Positions 25,974-35,055 are shown, numbered from the stretch's first letter. The stretch: 64,000 nucleotides of DNA from Thermoplasmata archaeon (GCA_023265395.1 JAHFTX010000008.1:21447-85446); one strand, 5' to 3'. Translations and numbers: made by a program. The notes: generated from the sequence alone by a model not told the origin.

Positions 25974-26846
25974 GTGCAGGGTCGGAACAATCTTCAGTTT
26001 GCCGACGCGAACAGCACATACGCCGATTCGACCTTCGTGCTCTTTGGCGTGCCCTTCGACAACACCTGTTCCTTCCGGACCGGCGCCCGCTTCGGCCCCG
26101 CAGCGGTGCGGACCGCCTCGTACAACTTCGAGACGTGGCTCTTTGCCCATGGCATCGACCTCGCGGAAGAGGCGATTTTCGATTGGGGAGACGTCCATGA
26201 CTTCGCGATCGTCGACCAGATGGTCGCAGAGGTCGAGCAGGTGGCCACCCCGTTTGCCAAGGATGGCAAAGTCCCGATGGTCATCGGTGGTGAGCATTCC
26301 ATCAGCGCACCGTGGATCGGTGCGTACGCCACGCGCAACAAGCTCGCCTGTATCCAGGTCGATGCCCACCTGGACTTCCGCGATTCTTACCAGGGTCTGG
26401 CCAACTCCCATGCCTGCGCTGCGGCGCGGATCGTGGACCGCATCGGAGTCGAGAACCACGTGGTCATCGGCGCGCGGTCGATCTGCCGCGAGGAGCACGA
26501 GCGCGCCACCGAGCTGGGGTTGCGGTGGTACAGCGCCTTCGACGTCCGCGATCGCACGCTCAAGGCCGTGGTGCAAGAAGCCCTCGATTACCTCAAACCC
26601 GAGCGCGTGATCGTCACGCTCGACATCGATGGGATCGACCCGGCCTATGCACCGGGCACCGGCACTCCCGAGCCCTTCGGGCTGACCCCCATGGAGGTGC
26701 GCCAACTCCTCATCGAGGTCGGTCCGCGCCTGGTAGGGTTCGACGTCAATGAGATCGCGCCAGTCTACGACCAGGGGATCACTGCCGCTCTTGCGGCGCG
26801 CATGGTCCGCGAAGCGATGGGGATCGTCGCTCGCCATCGTGCCTGA
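25974..26846 (+). CDS. speB: Agmatinase-like ureohydrolase
   Basis: Ureohydrolase-fold protein, 290 residues. The Mn ligands are all visible: GGEHS, DAHLDFRD and DIDGIDPAYAPGTGTPEP. In archaea these enzymes release urea from agmatine to give putrescine, or from an aminopropyl- or deoxyhypusine-type agmatine adduct. Its place directly after aIF5A suggests a role in polyamine supply or aIF5A hypusination (context inference; haloarchaea have a comparable pair). GTG start preceded by GGCGGAGG. Convergent with the next gene by 8 bp. Confidence 0.9.
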   Translation: MQGRNNLQFADANSTYADSTFVLFGVPFDNTCSFRTGARFGPAAVRTASYNFETWLFAHGIDLAEEAIFDWGDVHDFAIVDQMVAEVEQVATPFAKDGKVPMVIGGEHSISAPWIGAYATRNKLACIQVDAHLDFRDSYQGLANSHACAAARIVDRIGVENHVVIGARSICREEHERATELGLRWYSAFDVRDRTLKAVVQEALDYLKPERVIVTLDIDGIDPAYAPGTGTPEPFGLTPMEVRQLLIEVGPRLVGFDVNEIAPVYDQGITAALAARMVREAMGIVARHRA

Positions 26847-26854
26847 ACGGCCAT

Positions 26855-27574
26855 CTACTCATCGATGGCGGCGAGCATCCGGGTGACATCGGGTTCGAGG
26901 CGGGGCTCCCGCGACGGCGGCGGCGGATGCGGTCCCACGGGGCGCAACGTGCTGACGTTCCGTTGGACCTGCAACATTCGCAAGTGGGCTGCAAGGGGGG
27001 CGGGCAGCAGCAGCAGGGCCGTCGCCACACCGTAGAGCGTGATCGCCCAGGAGCTCCCCAGTGGGACGGTCTGGAGCGTGGCGAGGGCCAGCAATGCGCA
27101 GCGTGTGAGAACGGCAAGGGTGCCGATGATGACGGACTCTCGCATGTCCATCTCCATACCCGCAAGCGCAATCGCCAGGATCACCACCGGGGTGGTCAGC
27201 AACACTGCCGATCCCACCAGGGGTGTGGTCCCCAAGACGGCGATGAGGAGCACGAGTGCGCGCACCACCCGCAGCTCCCAGCGCAAGCCATGGAGCCAGC
27301 GGGCGCCACGCACCATCGTCGGAATCGAGCCGAGCTGGAGAATCGCGGTGGTCACGCTGTCATGGGGCGCCCTGCCACCATGGTCTGCTGCAGCCATCAG
27401 GTGGGCCCGGAGGTCCGCCGTCAGGGTCGCGCGGGCCTGGGCCGGGACCATCCACAGCGCCGAGTCGAAGGTAGCTACATGCTCTTCGATGAGGCTCAGC
27501 CAGCGGGGCCGAGTGTCGAGGGTCCCGCCGTCGGGACGGCTGCGGCGCGGGTAGAGCCGCGAGGGCGTGCTCAC
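26855..27574 (-). CDS. HAAS-like multi-spanning membrane protein
   Basis: 239 residues from the GTG at 27574. Residues ~25-95 resemble the HAAS module (helical, with a DLRAHL motif and a closing LGSIPTMVRGAR reminiscent of the LGDP turn), which in bacteria accompanies membrane regulators. Three or four hydrophobic helices follow (about 100-200), and the tail is Pro/Arg rich. The start overlaps the stop of the upstream microprotein as GTGA, so translation is probably coupled. The track's 27817 start would run through that microprotein and the opposite promoter. Function unknown. Confidence 0.65.
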   Translation of the reverse strand: MSTPSRLYPRRSRPDGGTLDTRPRWLSLIEEHVATFDSALWMVPAQARATLTADLRAHLMAAADHGGRAPHDSVTTAILQLGSIPTMVRGARWLHGLRWELRVVRALVLLIAVLGTTPLVGSAVLLTTPVVILAIALAGMEMDMRESVIIGTLAVLTRCALLALATLQTVPLGSSWAITLYGVATALLLLPAPLAAHLRMLQVQRNVSTLRPVGPHPPPPSREPRLEPDVTRMLAAIDE

Positions 27575-27711
27575 GGGGCCCCCGTTGCGTCGTCGTCCGG
27601 CAGGGAGAGCCGCCAGCGCCGCCACAGGTAGGCCATGACCAGGGCACCGGTGAGCAGGAGGCTGACCCCCGCCTGGTACGCCATCAGTCCATCGTCGAGA
27701 AGAGGTCCCAT
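27571..27711 (-). CDS. 46-residue single-TM microprotein
   Basis: Too short for the track. The ATG at 27711 follows a GGAGGG ribosome site by a few bases, and the TGA overlaps the next gene's GTG. The protein has a short acidic N-terminus, one hydrophobic helix (about 11-29), then WRRWR and an acidic tail, giving a positive-inside orientation with the C-terminus in the cytoplasm. The strong ribosome site and stop-start overlap are the evidence for translation. It is divergent from dnaJ and probably works with the HAAS-like partner (inference). Confidence 0.6.
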   Translation of the reverse strand: MGPLLDDGLMAYQAGVSLLLTGALVMAYLWRRWRLSLPDDDATGAP

Positions 27712-27782
27712 CGCCCTCCGTTGCCCTAGCGGTGCACTGGGCTATGCTTCTTCGCACCGCGCGGCCGTCAGTGTGGGTGAAC

Positions 27783-27792
27783 CTTAATATCG
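27783..27792 (+). promoter_or_regulatory. TATA box of dnaJ
   Basis: CTTAATATCG centred about 28 nt before the ATG at 27816, the leaderless distance. It argues against the track start at 27732. Confidence 0.65.
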
Positions 27793-27815
27793 ACCCGGCG
27801 GGCTTGGCCGAAGGC

Positions 27816-28904
27816 ATGCTAGTGGACTACTACGGTCTGCTAGGAGTCGCACCAACCGCCACACGGGAGGAGGTCAAGGCGGCCTACCTCAAGCTCGCCC
27901 GCAAGTTCCACCCGGACCTCAACCACAACAGCAAGGAGTCCGAGGAGCGGTTCAAGGACCTCAACCTCGCCTACCAGGTGCTGGTAGACCCGCAGCAGCG
28001 GCGGGATTACGATCAGCAGCGGGCGGCGGCGCTGGGGGGGGGACCTGGGCAGGAGAATGTCGGCTGGAGCACGCCTGAGTCTGCGGGAGGTAAAGCTCAG
28101 GGAAAGTCCGGAGGCCCCACTCTCTCACCAAACGACATCGTCTACGATGTCACCATCACCCTCGAGGAGGCGGCGATTGGGGTGACCCGTGACTTGCAGG
28201 TTCCCTCCTGGGTCAGTTGCTACCAGTGCGGCGGGCTGGGCAGTGCCGATGGGACCACCGCCGCCGCCTGCCAGGCCTGTGCTGGATTGGGCCAGATCCA
28301 ACAGGTCGAGAACCGTGGGGGGCAACGGGTCAACAACCTTTCACCCTGCACTCGCTGCCGCGGGATCGGGAGGCTGACCACCAACCCCTGCACCGTCTGC
28401 AAGGGCCGGGGGAAGGTCACGCAGCACCAGGTCATGACCGTCTCGATCCCTCAGGGTGTCCACGATGGGGTCGCCTTGGAGGTCCCCATGCACGGGAACC
28501 CCATGCAGCCAGGCGGACGCATGTTCGTGCGGGTGTCGATTCCCGCACACCCCAAGTTCAAGCGCGACGGTACCGACGTGCGTTCCAAGCTTTCCATCCC
28601 CTTTTCGATGGCCGCGATGGGCGGTGAGGTCGATGTCCCCACCCTCCAAGGAGTCTCGCGGTTGAGCGTGCCCCAGGGCACCGATGGGGGGACCGTCTTC
28701 CGAATCAAGGGCAAGGGGATGCCCGACCCCTATGGGGGCAGTCATGGCGATCACCTGGTGGCCGTCCGAATCGAGGTTCCCACGGACCTGACCGAAGAAC
28801 AGCGCCAGCTCCTGCGCGAATACGCTCGCGCCCGAGGTGAACCCCTGCCAGAGGCGCGGCCTCCAGGTTGGAAGGGGAGCGGCCTTGGTGGCCGCTGGCG
28901 CTAG
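27816..28904 (+). CDS. dnaJ: Chaperone DnaJ (Hsp40)
   Basis: Co-chaperone that stimulates DnaK ATPase and delivers unfolded substrates; 362 residues. J-domain with HPD at 32-34, a short Gly/Gln/Ser linker in place of a classic G/F region, then a zinc domain with four CxxCxGxG-type repeats (CYQCGG, CQACAG, CTRCRG, CTVCKG), and two C-terminal beta domains (GVHDGVALEVP, GTVFRIKGKGMP). Start chosen from the TATA box. No dnaK or grpE is in the window. Confidence 0.95.
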   Translation: MLVDYYGLLGVAPTATREEVKAAYLKLARKFHPDLNHNSKESEERFKDLNLAYQVLVDPQQRRDYDQQRAAALGGGPGQENVGWSTPESAGGKAQGKSGGPTLSPNDIVYDVTITLEEAAIGVTRDLQVPSWVSCYQCGGLGSADGTTAAACQACAGLGQIQQVENRGGQRVNNLSPCTRCRGIGRLTTNPCTVCKGRGKVTQHQVMTVSIPQGVHDGVALEVPMHGNPMQPGGRMFVRVSIPAHPKFKRDGTDVRSKLSIPFSMAAMGGEVDVPTLQGVSRLSVPQGTDGGTVFRIKGKGMPDPYGGSHGDHLVAVRIEVPTDLTEEQRQLLREYARARGEPLPEARPPGWKGSGLGGRWR

Positions 28905-29074
28905 GCGGGAGTCTCTCGACGAGTGGTGGCCGCGCGCAGGTCCGTGCGTGGGCCAAGAGGCTCAGCCACTGCATGGTCGGTGCCGCTGCGGTCTCCTCGC
29001 CAGATCGATGTCGGGGGGGTTGGCGGGTAAGCTTCTATGGCGCAGGCACCCCATCGTCCCTGCCGGAGGGGCAC

Positions 29075-30178
29075 ATGGGGTCGATGGCCACTCCCGTTGT
29101 CGATCCGGTCGGGACGGTGGCGATACTCAGCGGGGAGGCGCCAGAGCTTGCCGCAGCGGAGCTTCTCACACTGGTGGAAGGGGAGGGGTGGCGAGGGTCC
29201 GCCAAGCTGCTGCAGCCCCGGCTGGTGCTCGTACGTCCAGCCCTTGAGGCGCCCCTTGCAGCGGTGGCCCTCGAGCGGCTGGGTCTGACCCATCGTCTCA
29301 TCGCACTCTGGGCAGAGGCGCACTTCGATGGGTCTCCCGCCAGCTTGCCGCAGAGGGTGCCATTGCCCGAGGGGACCTTCTGCGTCCGTGTCGAGCGGGT
29401 CTCGGGGTCTTGGCCCACCCTCGACGTCCCCCAGCTGCAGCGCACCCTGGGGGAGCGTTGGGGCACTGCTCCCCGGAACCCAGTGTCCCTAGTCGATCCG
29501 GGGACAGAGGTCCGGGTGGTGCTCCAAGGAGAGCTTGCCTTCATCGGTGCGACATTCGGGACGATCGAGCGAGGGCCTTTCCAGAAGCGCCATGTCCGCA
29601 ACCGGCCCTTCTTCCGGCCGGTCTCCCTCAGCCCCCCGATCGCCCGAGCGCTCGTGGTCCTCAGTGGCGTGCGCCCCCCGCAGGCCATCCTCGACCCATG
29701 CTGTGGGACAGGGGGCTTCCTCTTGGAGGCTGCTTCTGCTGGGGTGCCCTGCATCGGGGCTGACATCGATTCGCAGATGGTACAGGGTGCTCTGGCCAAC
29801 CTCGACCATTTGGGCCTTGCGGCGACCGCCATGGTCTCAAGCCCACTGGGGGAGCTTGGAGCGCTGCTGCGGGGCCGCGGGCTTGCGACTGGCGGGATGG
29901 TGACCGACCTTCCCTACGGGCGCTCGAGCACCCTCTTTGGGAGCACACCCGAGCGGGTCGTGGAGGATGTCCTTGCACTGGCGATGGAAGTCCTCTCACC
30001 GGGCGCGCACATCGTCCTGGTCAGCCCTCAACCTATCAGGGAGGGCGCAGTCCCAGAAGGGCTGGAGGTCGTTGACCGTTTTTCCCTTCGGGCGCACCGC
30101 AGCCTGACCCGGTACATCGTCCGCCTGCGCCGCCGAGCACCCGACCCCGCAGCAGAGGCAGAACTCCGCAAGGCTTAG
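29075..30178 (+). CDS. THUMP-type tRNA (guanine-N2)-methyltransferase, Trm-G10-like
   Basis: 367 residues. N-terminal part is a THUMP-like RNA-binding region (FCVRVERVSG near 100), C-terminal part a Rossmann methyltransferase with LDPCCGTGGFLLEA as the SAM motif and TDLPYG in place of the usual DPPYG catalytic motif. This matches the archaeal enzyme that methylates G10 of tRNA. The ATG at 29075 follows GGAGGGG by a few bases; ATG at 29084 is possible. The 170 bp before it hold a TATA-like CTTCTATGG near 29033 and nothing else I can see. 25 bp before the Ras-like gene. Confidence 0.85.
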   Translation: MGSMATPVVDPVGTVAILSGEAPELAAAELLTLVEGEGWRGSAKLLQPRLVLVRPALEAPLAAVALERLGLTHRLIALWAEAHFDGSPASLPQRVPLPEGTFCVRVERVSGSWPTLDVPQLQRTLGERWGTAPRNPVSLVDPGTEVRVVLQGELAFIGATFGTIERGPFQKRHVRNRPFFRPVSLSPPIARALVVLSGVRPPQAILDPCCGTGGFLLEAASAGVPCIGADIDSQMVQGALANLDHLGLAATAMVSSPLGELGALLRGRGLATGGMVTDLPYGRSSTLFGSTPERVVEDVLALAMEVLSPGAHIVLVSPQPIREGAVPEGLEVVDRFSLRAHRSLTRYIVRLRRRAPDPAAEAELRKA

Positions 30179-30203
30179 GACGCGTCAAGGGCTGCCGTCG
30201 CCC

Positions 30204-30752
30204 ATGAGCCGCGGGCCGCGCACGTTCCACTTGCTGTTCCTGGGCGACAAGGACGTCGGGATCACCAGCCTGATCGAACACACCCCCATCGACTACGCTG
30301 GCGAAGGAGATTGGGGCTTGGGGATCGAATTCTACCAACAGAATGTCCGCCTGCAGGAGGGGCCCGCCCGCCTGGTCATGTTCGAGCTCGGCCGCGAGGA
30401 TTCCTTTGCCACCGTCGCTCGCAACTTCAAGCGAGACTGCGGCGTCATCCTCGTCTATGACGTCACCCGCCCGACGACCTTGGCCAACGTCCTCGACACC
30501 TTCTCCCGCCTCAAGCCCCACCTGCCGGAGGTCATCCCCCGGATCCTCGTCGCCAACAAGGCGGACCTCGAGGATTCTCGGGAGGTCGACACCCCAGCGG
30601 GGTTCGCCGCAGCATCGGCAATCGACGCCGAGTACCTCGAGACCTCGGTCGTGGACAAGGATCGGGAGAACATCCAATTGGTCTTGACCGACATCGCTGA
30701 GGCCATCGCCCACGTCGACTTCGACGAGGGCGACTCTCAAGACCTCGAGTAA
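30204..30752 (+). CDS. Ras-like small GTPase fold with degenerate P-loop
   Basis: 182 residues with the layout of a Ras/Rab-like G domain: FLGDKDVGITSL at the P-loop position, VILVYDVTRPTTL as the beta4 segment, NKADL as G4, and ETSVV near G5. The invariant P-loop lysine is isoleucine (Ile20), and the G3 DxxG is FELGRED with Glu instead of Asp. Guanine recognition is kept but phosphate binding and hydrolysis should be impaired, so it is probably a pseudo-GTPase or a very divergent one. It ends in an acidic tail. Follows the methyltransferase gene, converges on the TSP3 giant. Confidence 0.8.
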   Translation: MSRGPRTFHLLFLGDKDVGITSLIEHTPIDYAGEGDWGLGIEFYQQNVRLQEGPARLVMFELGREDSFATVARNFKRDCGVILVYDVTRPTTLANVLDTFSRLKPHLPEVIPRILVANKADLEDSREVDTPAGFAAASAIDAEYLETSVVDKDRENIQLVLTDIAEAIAHVDFDEGDSQDLE

Positions 30753-30781
30753 GTCCCGAAGGTAGGACCGTCGCCGCTCCC

Positions 30782-30809
30782 GCGGGGCGGGCTCCAATGC
30801 CCGCCCCGC
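30782..30809. terminator. 11-bp GC hairpin between convergent genes
   Basis: GCGGGGCGGGC and GCCCGCCCCGC form a perfect 11-bp stem with a TCCAAT loop, between the stops of the Ras-like gene and the TSP3 giant. No T-run follows on either strand, so a terminating role is inferred from position only. Confidence 0.5.
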
Positions 30810-30819
30810 TGCCTTCCTG

Positions 30820-33800
30820 CTACTTGTGGCGAGCCGTCTGGCTGACGATCGCGGCCATCGGAGGGTCGAGCGCGGACTGCGCGATGGCGGGGTCGGCCTC
30901 TGCCGCAGCTGCTCCAAGCAGTTGGGTCAGCGATAGCGCGCTCGCTGCGCCCGTGGTCAAGGAGACACCCCCGACAACTGGCGCCACGGTGGTCACGAGC
31001 ACGAAGCCGCCGGCGAGGCTCCCATGGTTGGAGAGACCGACCTGTCGCCCGCCGGTAGGTCCAAGCTCGCGGCTGGACGTGGGTTTGCTGCGCGAATCAT
31101 GGGGGTTGGTCGGCCAGGGATCGGCGCGATACTCATCGATGTTGCTCCATTGGTCGGCGTCAGGGTCCCCGGCAGAGCCGTTGTCGCCGATCGGCTCCCG
31201 GTCGTTGAGGTTGTAGACCTTCTCGTACCAGAAGGGGATCAAATCCTGGTCTCCATCGGTCAGGAACAGCAGGAAGTAGGCATCCGGGATCGGGATGGGC
31301 AGCACCAGCGGGCGCCCGTTCCCGTCGAAGAGGTTCTTCGAGATGATGGGGCTGAGGTACTGCGAGGGGTCGGTGGTCAGCTCGTTGATACCATCGGCGT
31401 CGACATCCGTGCCCGCGACGTATTCCTGGAGGTTGGGGAAGCTCTCGTTCTCCCAGATGGGGTCGATGAACCCGTCCCCATTGAAGTCCTTGCGGGTGAT
31501 GATCCAGTTCTCGCCCTCGTCGTACTGGAGGTTGCCGTTCGCATCGTTGAACTTGCTCGAATAGTTCATGCCGTCCTGGTCGGGATCGTCATACCAGTCG
31601 GTGGGAACCAATGGGTCGATGGTGTACTTGTTCGTCCCATTGATCGGCCGCCCATATGCGACCTCGAAACCGTCTGGCATCCCATCCCTATCACTGTCGG
31701 GGTCGAGCGGGTCGGTCTGCCCAAAGGGACGCCGGAACTCCTCGACGTCCTCCAACCCGTCCTGGTCGATGTCGCCATCGAGGGAGGAGGGGATGATCGG
31801 GTTGAGGGCATTGGTGCCCTTGGCGACGACGCGAAGGGGGCGTTCGGGCAGTCCCGAGGGAATCACCCCGGGGATCTTGTCCCGGTCATCATTGGCGGTA
31901 TCGCCGTCCGTGTCATTGCCGTTGTACGTGAACCCAGTCCGAGGGTCCTCCCAGGCCATCACGGGGATGGTGCGGTAGACGTTCTGCCCCATAACCCGTT
32001 GCAGCTCCACGCTGCTTTCGGCGTCGACCCAGGTGCGTTCCCACTCCTGGAGGTTGGTCCAGTTGTCGCCATAGGTGAATCCCGCGGCTGGGCCATCGGA
32101 ATTGTCTCCCGGGTCGCAGGCTTGCAGGTACGTGCTGCCGGCGGTAGGCTCGAAGTAGAGGCGTTCCCACCAGTCGGCGATGCCATCGGGCTCTGAGTCG
32201 AAGGCGTCGTCGCTGAATGCCCACTCATGGTTCCACCAATCGTCCCCCTTGCCATTGCTGGGGTCGGTGTTGTAGATCCACTCGTCGATGTTATGGAAGC
32301 CGTCGTTGTCCTTGTCCCCCTTGCCGTCGGAGTTGAGGATGGGGTTGAGGTCATAGATCCGCTCCCACCAGTCGGGCATCCCGTCGCGATCGGTGTCCGA
32401 ATAGACCGGCTGCCGGAGCAGCAGTGGGCGGCCCGAGGGGTCGAGATAGGTGTCGGAACCGTCAAGGATGTCGTCCGCATCGGTGTCGGGATTGAATGGC
32501 TCCGTGCGGTGCTGGTACTCTGCGATGTTGTTGAACCCGTCGAGGTCGAAGTCCTCCTCGCTGTCGAGCACGTCGTCATCGTTGGGGTCGGAGGCATCGG
32601 AGTTGATGCGGGTCGGGTCGAGCTTGAACAGCCCGTAGGCGAGCTCCCAGAAGGTCGGCAGGCCGTCCTTGTCGAGGTCCGAGTGGTCGAACTCGAAGCC
32701 GTCGGTCATGCCGTCATAGTCACTGTCTTGCAGCTTGGGGTCGGAGCTGTTGACGATCCCGACGGTGCTATAGACCACTTCGAAGCGGAGGACAGACCCG
32801 TCGATGTCTTTGATGGGACGGATCTTGGGGTTCCCAACGTCCTGCCCGTCGATTGGGTCGAAGTCCGTCAGCACCTCCAGGCCGTCCGAGAGCCCATCGC
32901 TATCGCTATCGGCCCGCAGGGCGTAGGGCCTGACCGTCGCACGCTGGTTGTTGACGGGCGTCCAGATATCGATTCCCAAGACCTCTTGGAGGTCGGAGAG
33001 ACCGTCGCCGTCGCTATCGGACTGAGTCGGGTCGAGGTACTGCCATCCGGCGTCGGGGTCGGCATCGATAGTGTACAACTCGTCGAAGTCGGAGATCCCA
33101 TCACCATCGGTGTCAGGGGCCGAGGCGTTGAGGGTGTAGCCGCGGAGGCGGCCGCGGACCTCGTTGTAGTCGTTGAGGTCATGCTCCTCGTTGGGGTTGG
33201 AGCTCCCGTCATTGTCATCGTCGATGTCCTGGCCGTTCTTGGGTCCATCGAGGATGTACTCCTCGTCGGCGCCGAAGTAGTTGTCCCCATCCTCATCGTC
33301 AGAAACGTCGTCGAGGTCGGTGTCAATCGCAGTGGCGCAGGTGAAATACCGTTCTTCCTTGTCGTTGACCCACACTAGCCATCCCTTGATGATCTCCTCG
33401 TCGTCGTGGAGCCGATCCCCGTCGGTGTCGAGCTTGAATGGGTCGGTGTTGTTGTAGTACTCTTCCAAGTTGAGCAGCCCATCGGGATGGGAAGCCCCGG
33501 TCTCGTCGAGATCGTTGTCTTCTTGGGCGTCCGCTGCGCGAAGCGGATCGAGATGATAGGCCACCTCCCACCCATCTGGGATCTTGTCGCTGTCGGTGTC
33601 GGGGTCTTTTGGATGGGTCCCTGCGTCGAACTCGGCGATGTTCTGCAACTCATCGCCATCAGGGTCAGCGAAACGGTCGTTGGGGTCGAGTGGATTGAGG
33701 CCGTAGTAGATCTCCCAGCCGTCGAACATGTGGTCGCCATCGGTGTCCGGGTTGATCGGGTCCGTGCCGTAGATGCAGATCTCAGCGAAGTCGATTGCCA

Positions 33801-35055
33801 AGCGCCCCCCCCGCTCGAGCCCCAAGCCGGTCGGCTTCTCCTGGTAACTGTCGCGGTCGGTGTCGGGGTCGCCCGGGTCAGTGCCAAGGTGGTATTCGTC
33901 GATGTTGAATCCGGTGATCCCTTGCGCGTCTCCGGTACAGTTCTCAGAGACCCCATAGTTGGCAGCGTCCTGGTCAGGATCGAGGTAGCGGTCCCCCGGA
34001 TAGGTCGGGTCGATCGGCACGATCCACTCCCAGAACGGGACCCCCCGGTCGTTGGTCGAGTTGACATGGCCGAGTCCGTAGAATGCCTCCCAGCCATCGG
34101 TCATGCCGTCTGCATCGGTGTCCGCGTTGACGGGCGAGGTCTCGTTGAGTGGGTTGAGCAGGTCCTCGAGGTCGACATCGAACCGAGCCTGGTACTCCAT
34201 GATGTTGGTGAACTGCTCACCGCCCCGAATGACCAGCTTGGGATCGGGGTCATTGGCGTTGAAGCAGGGTGCCAGTGGCCGCTGGAAGCAAAAGATTCCC
34301 TGGATGTCCACTAGGTCATTGGTCCCGACGCCGCCGAGGCTGGGGCCATGCAGCTCCACGGGGCGGTTGCCGCGGGATTGGACCTCCACGGAGAGGTTCT
34401 GCAGTTGTTGGGCGTCCAGGTCTGCGATTGAGAACCGGATGATGTTATCGACCTCCCCGCCGAGCCCCAGCCGGTAGGAACCATTGTCGTCGACGACAGC
34501 GTGCTCGATTCGCACCGAAGAGCCGCTGAATTCGAGCTTGTTGCTGAGCAGGTTCTCGACCGTCTTGATCTCGTAGTCGCTGTTGGGTGCGACCTTGAGG
34601 TCCGAGAGGAAGACGTTGTCGAAGAAGGAATCAATACGGCCGTTGTGGTTGAAGTCGTAGCCGTCCCCGTCGGGGTCCTCATAGGCGTCGGTCGGGTCGT
34701 TGGGGTCGACGTTGAACTGGTTGGTGAATAGGTCACGCACACCGTACTTGACCTCCCAGGCGTCGCCGATCCCATCCCCGTCGGTATCGGGGTTGCTCTC
34801 GTTGGTACCGTACCGATAGTTCTCGGCGAGGTTGGAGAGGCCATCGCCATCGGTATCAACCTCGGGGAGCGCGACGTCCTTCTGCGCGACTGAGAACTTG
34901 ATGTCCGGACTCTTGTCGACGGCGGTCGAACCCTGGTTCGAGAAGGCAATCGCCCCAGCGACGAGCAGCAGCGCCACGATGAGCACGACGACGCTGATGA
35001 TCACATCGTACCGCTTGATGCGGTCCATCTGCTTCCATTGGTCCCAAAAGCCCAT
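30820..35055 (-). CDS. Giant membrane-anchored thrombospondin type 3 repeat protein
   Basis: 1411 residues from the ATG at 35055, 11 nt after AAGGAG. A short charged N-terminus and one uncleaved-looking hydrophobic helix (about 18-40) anchor it; nearly all the rest is exported repeats of the DTDGDGLSD / DPDxDxxxN type, dozens of Ca-binding TSP3 loops, many with a following W-E-xxYxLxP helix. A second hydrophobic, Ala/Leu-rich stretch lies close to the C-terminus (about 1355-1390). Acidic Asp-rich composition predicts heavy Ca binding and a long rod. It follows an ArsR-type regulator by 39 bp on the same strand. Probably a surface or matrix protein. Confidence 0.87.
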   Translation of the reverse strand: MGFWDQWKQMDRIKRYDVIISVVVLIVALLLVAGAIAFSNQGSTAVDKSPDIKFSVAQKDVALPEVDTDGDGLSNLAENYRYGTNESNPDTDGDGIGDAWEVKYGVRDLFTNQFNVDPNDPTDAYEDPDGDGYDFNHNGRIDSFFDNVFLSDLKVAPNSDYEIKTVENLLSNKLEFSGSSVRIEHAVVDDNGSYRLGLGGEVDNIIRFSIADLDAQQLQNLSVEVQSRGNRPVELHGPSLGGVGTNDLVDIQGIFCFQRPLAPCFNANDPDPKLVIRGGEQFTNIMEYQARFDVDLEDLLNPLNETSPVNADTDADGMTDGWEAFYGLGHVNSTNDRGVPFWEWIVPIDPTYPGDRYLDPDQDAANYGVSENCTGDAQGITGFNIDEYHLGTDPGDPDTDRDSYQEKPTGLGLERGGRLAIDFAEICIYGTDPINPDTDGDHMFDGWEIYYGLNPLDPNDRFADPDGDELQNIAEFDAGTHPKDPDTDSDKIPDGWEVAYHLDPLRAADAQEDNDLDETGASHPDGLLNLEEYYNNTDPFKLDTDGDRLHDDEEIIKGWLVWVNDKEERYFTCATAIDTDLDDVSDDEDGDNYFGADEEYILDGPKNGQDIDDDNDGSSNPNEEHDLNDYNEVRGRLRGYTLNASAPDTDGDGISDFDELYTIDADPDAGWQYLDPTQSDSDGDGLSDLQEVLGIDIWTPVNNQRATVRPYALRADSDSDGLSDGLEVLTDFDPIDGQDVGNPKIRPIKDIDGSVLRFEVVYSTVGIVNSSDPKLQDSDYDGMTDGFEFDHSDLDKDGLPTFWELAYGLFKLDPTRINSDASDPNDDDVLDSEEDFDLDGFNNIAEYQHRTEPFNPDTDADDILDGSDTYLDPSGRPLLLRQPVYSDTDRDGMPDWWERIYDLNPILNSDGKGDKDNDGFHNIDEWIYNTDPSNGKGDDWWNHEWAFSDDAFDSEPDGIADWWERLYFEPTAGSTYLQACDPGDNSDGPAAGFTYGDNWTNLQEWERTWVDAESSVELQRVMGQNVYRTIPVMAWEDPRTGFTYNGNDTDGDTANDDRDKIPGVIPSGLPERPLRVVAKGTNALNPIIPSSLDGDIDQDGLEDVEEFRRPFGQTDPLDPDSDRDGMPDGFEVAYGRPINGTNKYTIDPLVPTDWYDDPDQDGMNYSSKFNDANGNLQYDEGENWIITRKDFNGDGFIDPIWENESFPNLQEYVAGTDVDADGINELTTDPSQYLSPIISKNLFDGNGRPLVLPIPIPDAYFLLFLTDGDQDLIPFWYEKVYNLNDREPIGDNGSAGDPDADQWSNIDEYRADPWPTNPHDSRSKPTSSRELGPTGGRQVGLSNHGSLAGGFVLVTTVAPVVGGVSLTTGAASALSLTQLLGAAAAEADPAIAQSALDPPMAAIVSQTARHK

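Noticed and set aside
28090-28115. GGGAAAGTCCGGAGGCCCC, similar to a conserved RNase P RNA core
   Set aside because: It lies in frame inside the dnaJ linker; none of the other RNase P RNA core elements occur nearby.
31024-33378. Two long plus-strand ORFs (390 and 383 codons) opposite the TSP3 giant
   Set aside because: They mirror the Asp/Gly-rich repeat codons of the real gene; their Val/Glu/Gly/Ile composition has no domain and no start signal.
30820-35055. Regular short DNA repeats suggesting a CRISPR or tandem array
   Set aside because: The repeats keep a protein frame and vary at wobble positions; they are TSP3 coding repeats with no constant direct repeat or spacers.
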